Assembly (NCBI GenBank): GCA_030631445.1
Contig: DAOVLD010000083.1
Span: 1 to 7,196, forward strand
Reading direction: 5' to 3'
Length of the DNA stretch: 7,196 nucleotides
From: Bacteroidota bacterium
GTDB taxonomy: Bacteria; Bacteroidota; Bacteroidia; Bacteroidales; VadinHA17
In this document: in pieces, positions 1 to 4,689 of the stretch
Layout: every line of letters starts with the position of its first letter
How positions within the stretch are numbered: position 1 is the first letter of the stretch
Notes under the pieces: model-generated
Database searches by the model: none
Seen by the model: only the letters and a program-made list of their open reading frames with translations
What the model was told of the DNA's origin: nothing
Made by a program: the position numbers and the translations under genes

Positions 1-9
1 TCGTTTCAT
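1..9 (-). CDS. Possible first codons of a further minus-strand gene
   Basis: Read on the minus strand, positions 9 to 1 are ATG AAA CGA, a common way for a protein to begin (Met-Lys-Arg), and the sequence just upstream is A-rich, as is usual before Bacteroidota start codons. The window ends after three codons, so nothing can be said about the product. It would lie 67 bp beyond the stop of the TPR lipoprotein gene on the same strand and could be a downstream partner. A chance ATG in AT-rich DNA is at least as likely. Confidence 0.2.
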
Positions 10-76
10 TTTGTTTTCGGTTTTAAGTTCTAAAGTATTAAGTTTTTACAATTTTATTATTTTTTTTTATTAATCA

Positions 77-1234
77 CTAATTTCCTCGTTTAAAATTTTG
101 TAATTCTATATCTATCCGCCTGTGTTTATCCATCATTTTTAGCCTGTAATATATCAATTTTAGTGTTTCCATTGTATCGATGTCATCTTTATTTAGTTCA
201 TGTGCCTTTTCGAGATATGGTAAAGCCTCTGCAAACTGTAGATCGGCAACTTCTCTTGCTGCTGTGTATTTCTCGTTATCAAGTATTTTATTAGCTTCTT
301 CAACCATTATTACTCCCTGGTTAAAAATCAGTGCGCCCAGGTTATATTGAGAAGTAAACAGGTCCGGATCAAGATCAATTGATCTCTGATAAGCATTCTT
401 TGCATTTTTAACCTTTCCTATCCTGTCGTAAATTAAACCTTCTGCAAAGAAATAGGTAGCATTATCGGGGTCCTTTTCTTTAGCGATCTTCAGAAAATCA
501 AGAGCTTCATTATTCATACCGGCAGAGATATAGTAATTTACCAGTTGAACCAGTACTTCTTTCTCTTCAGGAAATTTTTCAAACGCTTCTTTAAGAACCT
601 GCAATACATTAACTGAATCATTCATTGAAGCATAAGTATTCTTCAACAAGAGGTACAGGTTAACCCCTCCGTAATTCATTTCCTTACATGTAGTGAAGTG
701 CTTTACCGCTTTTTCATATATTTCTGCATTATATGCTGCCAGACCTGCATTGTATATTATGCCTGTATCAACCGAACCTCTAAAAATATCATATTCGGCA
801 ATTTTACACACATATTCAAAACTGATCATTGCCTCCCTGTATTTCCGTGCCTTAAAAGCTTTCACTCCTTTGTCAACAAAGTCATTCGACAACTTAGGCA
901 ATAAAAGACTCACTGAATTATCAAGCTTTCCCTTTTCATCCAGATCCAGTGCTTTTACATAGTTTTTATATGCGAGCTGTAATGGGTTTTCAAACAAATC
1001 CCGGTCTTTCTTTTTCTTTGATGTAGCTGCTGTCTGTGCCAGTTTACCATATACCAGGTATGTTTTTGCCCATTGATTATTGACGGTTGAATCAGTTGCC
1101 AAATGAATCAGTTCCCTGGCATCTTCAAGTTTACCATCATCAATAAGATGTTCAGCTTGCCTTACATACCGTTTTGTTGAGCATCCACCCAGAGATATGA
1201 GTAAAACAAGCAATACTGGTAATATCTGTTTCAT
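77..1234 (-). CDS. TPR-repeat lipoprotein of unknown function
   Basis: This encodes 385 residues. The N-terminus is a lipoprotein signal: Lys2, a hydrophobic stretch at 4-15 and the lipobox L-G-G-C with Cys18 as the predicted lipidated residue, so the mature protein should be membrane-anchored and facing the periplasm. Residues after Cys18 (S-T-K-R) are basic and lack the acidic export signal seen on surface-exposed Bacteroidota lipoproteins, which argues for an inward-facing anchor. The rest is helical with TPR-like units near 118-150, 156-187, 191-222, 225-257, 259-291 and 293-348; the 259-291 unit is the most canonical, ending D-L-D-P-D. TPRs normally bind other proteins; no catalytic motif is visible. 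A GTG at 1270 would add 12 residues in frame, but I chose the ATG at 1234 because it puts the signal peptide at the N-terminus and because the GTG lies inside the candidate promoter. The gene follows gyrA on the same strand after a 349-bp gap. The specific role is unknown. Confidence 0.87.
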   Translation of the reverse strand: MKQILPVLLVLLISLGGCSTKRYVRQAEHLIDDGKLEDARELIHLATDSTVNNQWAKTYLVYGKLAQTAATSKKKKDRDLFENPLQLAYKNYVKALDLDEKGKLDNSVSLLLPKLSNDFVDKGVKAFKARKYREAMISFEYVCKIAEYDIFRGSVDTGIIYNAGLAAYNAEIYEKAVKHFTTCKEMNYGGVNLYLLLKNTYASMNDSVNVLQVLKEAFEKFPEEKEVLVQLVNYYISAGMNNEALDFLKIAKEKDPDNATYFFAEGLIYDRIGKVKNAKNAYQRSIDLDPDLFTSQYNLGALIFNQGVIMVEEANKILDNEKYTAAREVADLQFAEALPYLEKAHELNKDDIDTMETLKLIYYRLKMMDKHRRIDIELQNFKRGN

Positions 1235-1269
1235 TTTCGAATATGGCAATATTGAGCCTGAATTATTCA

Positions 1270-1300
1270 CAAATCTATCTTTACGACATCAAAAATCACA
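1270..1300 (-). promoter_or_regulatory. Candidate Bacteroidota promoter for the TPR lipoprotein gene
   Basis: On the minus strand there is TAGATTTG at 1277-1270, an exact match to the Bacteroidota -7 consensus TAnnTTTG. It is preceded after 19 bp by TGTG at 1300-1297, three of four bases of the TTTG -33 element. Transcription would begin near 1264, giving a leader of about 30 nt before the ATG at 1234. The in-frame GTG at 1270-1268 would then be untranscribed, which supports the shorter protein. This suggests the gene need not depend on read-through from gyrA. It is a motif match only. Confidence 0.6.
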
Positions 1301-1316
1301 TAATTAATAGTTGCCA

Positions 1317-1344
1317 ATCAGTCGGCAGTCCACAGTCCACAGTC
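1317..1344. repeat. Four-unit 7-bp tandem array (ATCAGTC / GGCAGTC / CACAGTC)
   Basis: Read on the plus strand the units are ATCAGTC, GGCAGTC, CACAGTC and CACAGTC: a constant 3' CAGTC with a variable first part, in strict 7-bp phase. A fifth partial unit GGCAA follows to 1349, and TTGCCA precedes at 1311, giving loosely symmetrical ends. The ten bases CAGTCGGCAA at 1340-1349 recur inverted at 1445-1454 in the next block, so the two blocks are related. Confidence 0.75.
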
Positions 1345-1397
1345 GGCAAAAAAGTAAATAACAGCAAAACAATTATAACACACAATCACTTTATCAA

Positions 1398-1412
1398 ATG
1401 ATTTAAAATCAT
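1398..1412. repeat. 15-bp palindrome ATGATTT-A-AAATCAT
   Basis: Perfect 7-bp arms at 1398-1404 and 1406-1412 flank a single A. The spacer is too short for a stable RNA hairpin. It could be a dimeric DNA-binding site, but a palindrome made almost wholly of A and T is not rare by chance in DNA of this composition. Confidence 0.4.
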
Positions 1413-1437
1413 GAAAAAGAATATTTTGCCCTTCAAA

Positions 1438-1465
1438 TTGCCGATTGCCGACTGCCAATCGCCAA
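1438..1465. repeat. Four-unit 7-bp tandem array (TTGCCGA / CTGCCAA / TCGCCAA)
   Basis: The units are TTGCCGA, TTGCCGA, CTGCCAA and TCGCCAA, all sharing an inner GCC in strict 7-bp phase. It has the same unit length and copy number as the block at 1317-1344 and shares TTGCCGACTG with it in inverse orientation. CGATTG at 1442-1447 and CAATCG at 1456-1461 could form a 6-bp stem. Confidence 0.75.
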
Positions 1466-1495
1466 CTATAGACCGAAGATTGTATTCACTCTAAA

Positions 1496-1516
1496 CTTTT
1501 GTCTTTTGTCTTCTGT
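1496..1516. repeat. Three-unit 7-bp tandem repeat (CTTTTGT)
   Basis: Two exact copies of CTTTTGT are followed by CTTCTGT, with no gap. It lies about 67 bp past the gyrA stop in the gyrA reading direction. The sequence differs from the other two arrays in this spacer but has the same 7-bp period. Confidence 0.65.
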
Positions 1517-1583
1517 TTAAATATTGTTTACTAAAGTAACTTCCAAGTACCTTGCCATTTTAATAAATGTGATAATAGTTTTT

Positions 1584-4076
1584 CTATTTCTCCTCTTTTT
1601 CAGAAGATTCAGAATCATTTTCCGGCTCATCCTCATCGTTGACCTTAACATAGGCTACGGCAGCGATCGAATCATCCTCTTTGAGGTTTATTAACCTGAC
1701 ACCCTGGGTTGTACGGCCCATAACTCTTAACTCCGAAACAGCAACCCTGATTGTAAGTCCCGAGCGGTTTATTATCATCAGGTCATCAGTATTAAGCACC
1801 CCCTTCATAGCAATTAATGCTCCTGTTTTCTCAGTGATATTCAGGGTTTTAACACCCTTTCCTCCACGGTTAGTAATTCTGTAACCGCCTATCTTTGAGC
1901 GTTTTCCGTAACCTTTTTCAGCAACCACCAGTATGTCTTCCTTCTCTTCCTCAACAGCGACCATTCCAATCACTTCATCGTTACCGGAGCCAAGTGTAAT
2001 ACCTCTTACACCGGATGCGGTTCTTCCCATAGGCCTGACCTTGCTTTCATGGAACCTGATAGCCCTGCCTGACCTGACTGCCATCATAATCTCATGATTC
2101 CCATTGGTTAATTTTGCTTCAAGTAACTCATCTCCTTCCCTGATATTAATTGCATTTATACCATTTTGTCGCGGACGGGAATATGCTTCAAGTGTTGTTT
2201 TCTTTATTACACCCTTTCTGGTACCAAGGATTATAAAATTGTTATTGATATATTCTTCGTCATCAAGCTTTTGCACGTTTATATAAGCCCTGACAAAATC
2301 ATTTGGTTCAATATTTAGAATATTTTGTATTGCCCGGCCTTTAGACGTTCTTGACCCTTCGGGAATTTGGTATACTTTGAGCCAATAGCATTTACCGTTT
2401 TTTGTAAAAAACAGCATAGTATTATGCATAGAGGCAATATATAAATGTTCAAGGAAATCCTCATCGCGTGTTGTTCCTCCCTTTGAACCGATACCACCTC
2501 TCCCCTGCCGTCTGAACTCAACCAGTGGCGTACGTTTAATATAGCCAAGCCTGGAAATGGTAATAACCATATCTTCATCAGCATAAAAATCTTCCGGATC
2601 AAACTCCTCAACATTAGGCACAATCTCAGTTCTGCGTTCATCGCCAAATTTTTCTTTTATCTCAAAAAGCTCATCCCTGATAATTTTCATCTGAAGACTT
2701 TCATCTGATAATATGTCATTCAGATACTCTATCAAATTCATCAGGCTTTTATATTCCTCCCTTATTTTATCTCTTTCGAGACCGGTAAGGCGGTGCAGTC
2801 TCATATCCAGTATTGCTTTAGCCTGAATTTCTGTCAGTTCAAAATTCTTTATAAGACCTGTTTTTGCCTCATCGGGAGTTTTCGATTTTCTTATCAGTTT
2901 GATAACATCGTCAAGATTGTCAAGTGCAACCAGCAATCCTTCAAGGATATGAGCCTTTTTCTTTGCCTGTTCAAGTTCATATTTTGTACGCCTTAGAACA
3001 ACCAGGTGGCGGTGTTTAACAAAATATGATATCATCTGTTTTAATGTCAATGATCTTGGTCGACCATTTACAAGAGCAATGTTATTTACGTTAAATGAGT
3101 TCTGTAACTGTGTGTATTTGAATAATTTATTCAGTACGACATTTGATGTAGCATCTCTTTTAAGGATAATAACTATCCGCATTCCCTCGCGGTCCGACTC
3201 ATCGTTGATATAAGATATACCCTCAATTTTCTTTTCATTGATCAGGTCAGCCGTCTTTTTGATCATATCTGCTTTATTCACCATGTAGGGTATCTCTGAT
3301 ACCACTATCCGTTCTCTTCCTGAAGGAGTAGTTTCAATTTCAGTTCTGGCCCTTACCACCAGTCTTCCTTTCCCCGTTAAAAATGCTTCTTTTATACCCT
3401 GCACCCCGTAGATGATGCCGCCGGTAGGAAAATCAGGTCCTTTAATATACTCCATCAAATCATCAACCTCAATTTCATTATTATCGATATATGCAATTGT
3501 TGCGTCAATCACTTCTGAAAGATTGTGAGGTGGTATATTTGTCGCCATTCCTACAGCAATCCCTGATGCACCATTAATTAATAAGTTAGGTATGCGTGTA
3601 GGAAGTACTGTGGGTTCTTCAAGGGTGTCATCAAAATTCAACTGGAAATCAACAGTGTTTTTATCAAGATCCCTCAGGATTTCTTCGGCAATTCTTTGAA
3701 GCCGGGCTTCAGTATAACGCATAGCAGCAGGACTATCCCCGTCAACAGAGCCAAAATTACCCTGACCATTTACAAGAGGATAACGTAATGACCACGTTTG
3801 TGCCATTCTTACCATTGCTTCATAAACAGACGAGTCGCCATGTGGATGATATTTACCCAGGACCTCCCCCACTATCCTTGCAGATTTCTTATATGGTCGA
3901 TTTGAATAAAGTCCAATCTCTGACATACCGAACAATACACGCCTGTGTACAGGTTTCAGCCCATCCCGAACATCCGGTAATGCTCTGGAAACAATAACCG
4001 ACATCGAATAGTCGATATATGCCGATTTCATTTCCTCTTCAATATTTATCTTTACAATTCTTTCTCTTTCTGGCAT
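1584..4076 (-). CDS. gyrA: DNA gyrase subunit A
   Basis: This 830-residue protein is the breakage-reunion subunit of DNA gyrase. With GyrB (A2B2) it introduces negative supercoils using ATP and acts on the chromosome in the cytoplasm. The N-terminus carries the family's [10 protein letters not shown] block (20-29). The catalytic tyrosine is Tyr121 in R-Y-T-E-A-R-L. The quinolone region reads [10 protein letters not shown] (77-86), with Ser82 and Glu86 at the places of E. coli Ser83 and Asp87, so no classic resistance change is seen. From about 500 to 800 there are six blade-like repeats of the DNA-wrapping pinwheel, each with a G-x-x-K/R core. The GyrA box is Q-G-R-G-G-I-G (524-530), which with the full set of blades separates it from ParC. 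The tail (813-830) is acidic. The start at 4076 fits the usual family N-terminus; no Shine-Dalgarno sequence is visible. It is divergent from clpC. The gene is intact and full length. Confidence 0.98.
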   Translation of the reverse strand: MPERERIVKINIEEEMKSAYIDYSMSVIVSRALPDVRDGLKPVHRRVLFGMSEIGLYSNRPYKKSARIVGEVLGKYHPHGDSSVYEAMVRMAQTWSLRYPLVNGQGNFGSVDGDSPAAMRYTEARLQRIAEEILRDLDKNTVDFQLNFDDTLEEPTVLPTRIPNLLINGASGIAVGMATNIPPHNLSEVIDATIAYIDNNEIEVDDLMEYIKGPDFPTGGIIYGVQGIKEAFLTGKGRLVVRARTEIETTPSGRERIVVSEIPYMVNKADMIKKTADLINEKKIEGISYINDESDREGMRIVIILKRDATSNVVLNKLFKYTQLQNSFNVNNIALVNGRPRSLTLKQMISYFVKHRHLVVLRRTKYELEQAKKKAHILEGLLVALDNLDDVIKLIRKSKTPDEAKTGLIKNFELTEIQAKAILDMRLHRLTGLERDKIREEYKSLMNLIEYLNDILSDESLQMKIIRDELFEIKEKFGDERRTEIVPNVEEFDPEDFYADEDMVITISRLGYIKRTPLVEFRRQGRGGIGSKGGTTRDEDFLEHLYIASMHNTMLFFTKNGKCYWLKVYQIPEGSRTSKGRAIQNILNIEPNDFVRAYINVQKLDDEEYINNNFIILGTRKGVIKKTTLEAYSRPRQNGINAINIREGDELLEAKLTNGNHEIMMAVRSGRAIRFHESKVRPMGRTASGVRGITLGSGNDEVIGMVAVEEEKEDILVVAEKGYGKRSKIGGYRITNRGGKGVKTLNITEKTGALIAMKGVLNTDDLMIINRSGLTIRVAVSELRVMGRTTQGVRLINLKEDDSIAAVAYVKVNDEDEPENDSESSEKEEK

Positions 4077-4141
4077 TTGATAATTTGATTTATCGGAATT
4101 TCAAAATCATTCATTGATAATACCGAAGTTATTGAATTCTA

Positions 4142-4201
4142 TTAATACATTCTCGTATTAAAGGCTAAGGCTAAGGCTTAGCGAATAACTAAAACTAGTT
4201 A
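4142..4201. repeat. Three consecutive short inverted repeats upstream of gyrA
   Basis: Three perfect inverted repeats sit side by side in 60 bp. TTAATAC (4142-4148) pairs with GTATTAA (4155-4161) across a 6-nt loop. GCTAAG (4164-4169) pairs with CTTAGC (4177-4182) across 7 nt. TAACTA (4186-4191) pairs with TAGTTA (4196-4201) across 4 nt. They end 66 bp before the gyrA start. They could form hairpins in a gyrA leader RNA or be protein-binding sites. Most are AT-rich and weak one by one; the clustering is the notable part. Confidence 0.5.
4161..4178. repeat. Three-unit 6-bp tandem repeat (AAGGCT)
   Basis: Three exact copies of AAGGCT are followed by TAGC. Together with the following bases the repeat makes the palindrome GCTAAG-G-CTTAGC at 4170-4182, so the GCTAAG arm occurs twice and can pair with CTTAGC in two ways. 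Confidence 0.7.
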
Positions 4202-4210
4202 AATATTAAT

Positions 4211-4241
4211 CAAATATTGTTTTTTTAATTAATTTGCGAAG
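4211..4241 (-). promoter_or_regulatory. Weak candidate promoter for gyrA
   Basis: On the minus strand AATATTTG at 4218-4211 matches seven of eight positions of TAnnTTTG. The sequence 19 bp upstream is CTTC at 4241-4238, a poor -33 element. TAGTTTTA at 4197-4190 is an equally good single-box alternative and also lacks a clear -33. Either would put the inverted repeats at 4142-4182 inside or at the very start of the gyrA leader. No strong gyrA promoter was found, so this is a placeholder. Confidence 0.22.
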
Positions 4242-4345
4242 CTATGTTCTTATATATATACGCTTTCTTATCTAATTTATTTAATCCACGAAAATAGTGA
4301 TTTATTCTTTAATCTTAACCATTTGTAATGCTTAATTTTCAACAC

Positions 4346-4375
4346 TTGTATGTTCATAATTGATTGCTAAATTTG
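4346..4375 (+). promoter_or_regulatory. Candidate Bacteroidota promoter for clpC
   Basis: TTG at 4346-4348, 19 bp of spacing, then TAAATTTG at 4368-4375: an exact fit to the Bacteroidota -7 consensus TAnnTTTG with a matching -33 core and ideal spacing. Transcription would start near 4381, leaving a leader of roughly 308 nt before clpC. No better-spaced promoter was found closer to the gene; TACAATTG at 4653-4660 matches seven of eight positions but has no -33 element. The long leader is the main reason for caution. Confidence 0.55.
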
Positions 4376-4384
4376 TATAGTTAA

Positions 4385-4500
4385 AGTTGAAGAAGTTGAG
4401 TGGTTGAGTAAGGTGAGTAGGAAGAAGAGGAGAAGAGGTGATGAGGAGAAGAGGAGATTAGGAGAAGAGGTGATGAGGTGATGAGGAAATGGGAAAAGTT
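4385..4500 (+). repeat. G/A-rich degenerate repeat tract with no cytosine
   Basis: The plus strand is built from overlapping words such as GAGAAGAGG, GTGATGAGG and GTTGAG. The 19-mer AGGAGAAGAGGTGATGAGG occurs exactly at 4428-4446 and 4460-4478. AGGTGATG is repeated at 4468-4475 and 4476-4483, followed by the variant AGGAAATG. No C occurs anywhere from 4368 to 4509. It lies between the candidate clpC promoter and clpC, so its RNA would be unable to form G-C pairs within itself. In-frame stops break up any reading frame. Confidence 0.8.
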
Positions 4501-4504
4501 GAAG

Positions 4505-4525
4505 AGTTACGGGTTACGAGTTGTC
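4505..4525. repeat. Three-unit 7-bp degenerate repeat (AGTTACG / GGTTACG / AGTTGTC)
   Basis: Three 7-bp units are in phase, the first two differing only at base one and the third diverged at its end. The period equals that of the arrays on the other side of gyrA, although the word itself differs. It directly follows the G/A-rich tract. Confidence 0.45.
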
Positions 4526-4584
4526 AGGTTAGAAAAACAAGTCAAATTGACGGACAAATTTCTTTGGCATTTAAATTGAAGGGA

Positions 4585-4629
4585 TAAAGTGCTTGAAGTT
4601 GAGAAGAAGTTGTAACTTTAGGCACTTTA
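4585..4629 (+). promoter_or_regulatory. Long hairpin in the clpC leader
   Basis: Bases 4585-4601 can pair with 4629-4613 without a gap. This gives 17 base pairs, of which three are G-U (4593-4621, 4595-4619, 4601-4613), closing an 11-nt loop at 4602-4612. The outer eight pairs (TAAAGTGC with GCACTTTA) are all standard. All three imperfect pairs are G-U in plus-strand RNA and would be A-C mismatches in minus-strand RNA, so the structure favours the clpC transcript. No T-run follows, so it is not an ordinary intrinsic terminator. It ends 60 bp before clpC. GCACTTTA is repeated at 4631-4638, so the outer stem has a second possible partner. Confidence 0.5.
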
Positions 4630-4645
4630 GGCACTTTAGGCACTT
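4615..4645. repeat. 9-bp tandem repeat (GGCACTTTA), about 3.4 copies
   Basis: A partial unit ACTTTA (4615-4620) is followed by two full GGCACTTTA units (4621-4638) and a partial GGCACTT (4639-4645), all exact. The first copies form the 3' arm of the hairpin at 4585-4629. TAAAGTGC at 4585-4592 is the same word in inverse orientation. Confidence 0.8.
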
Positions 4646-4689
4646 CTTAAATTACAATTGAGTCAAATACAATATTTTATAGGAAACCA

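Larger units (their letters stand above)
1235..1583. other. Spacer between gyrA and the TPR gene
   Basis: This 349-bp AT-rich gap has no convincing open reading frame. It contains the candidate TPR promoter (1270-1300), two blocks of four 7-bp units (1317-1344 and 1438-1465), a three-unit 7-bp repeat (1496-1516) and a 15-bp palindrome (1398-1412). I looked downstream of the gyrA stop for a hairpin followed by a T-run on the minus strand and found none convincing, so how gyrA transcription ends is unclear. Confidence 0.8.
4077..4689. other. Divergent gyrA-clpC spacer
   Basis: This 613-bp stretch has no supportable gene. The gyrA-proximal third (4077-4345) is AT-rich and holds a hexamer repeat and three inverted repeats at 4142-4201. 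The clpC-proximal part holds a good plus-strand promoter (4346-4375), a G/A-rich run with no C between 4368 and 4509, a 7-bp repeat (4505-4525), a long hairpin (4585-4629) and a 9-bp repeat (4615-4645). If that promoter is used, the clpC leader is about 300 nt, long for a housekeeping gene. Confidence 0.85.

Noticed and set aside
693..962. Plus-strand open frames of 68 and 89 codons opposite the TPR gene
   Set aside because: They are antisense to a convincing TPR coding sequence and show no domain or signal of their own.
1317..1465. CRISPR-like array
   Set aside because: The repeat units are 7 bp and contiguous with no spacers, and no cas gene is present.
1311..1466. Remnant insertion sequence with terminal inverted repeats formed by the two 28-bp blocks
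   Set aside because: The shared inverted part is only about 10 bp, there is no transposase fragment between the blocks, no target duplication is seen, and each block is better described as a 7-bp tandem array.
3804..3848. Quinolone-resistance change in gyrA
   Set aside because: Ser82 and Glu86 are the usual susceptible-type residues at the two key positions; Glu at the second is common outside the enterobacteria.
1681..3997. Several open frames of 60 to 110 codons overlapping gyrA on both strands
   Set aside because: All lie within an intact, strongly conserved gyrA in other frames; their composition mirrors that gene.
4481..4579. 32-codon open frame starting ATG AGG AAA TGG in the clpC leader, preceded by AGG-rich sequence
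   Set aside because: It begins inside the degenerate repeat tract, has no recognisable protein features, and G/A repeats generate start-like and AGGAG-like words by chance. A leader peptide cannot be excluded but is not supported.
4615..4645. 9-bp direct repeats read as iterons of a replication or plasmid origin
   Set aside because: Units are few and short, no replication gene or DnaA-box cluster is nearby, and the setting is a chromosomal housekeeping locus.
4585..4645. Intrinsic terminator before clpC
   Set aside because: The stem is long but no T-run follows it, and no gene upstream on the plus strand needs terminating.
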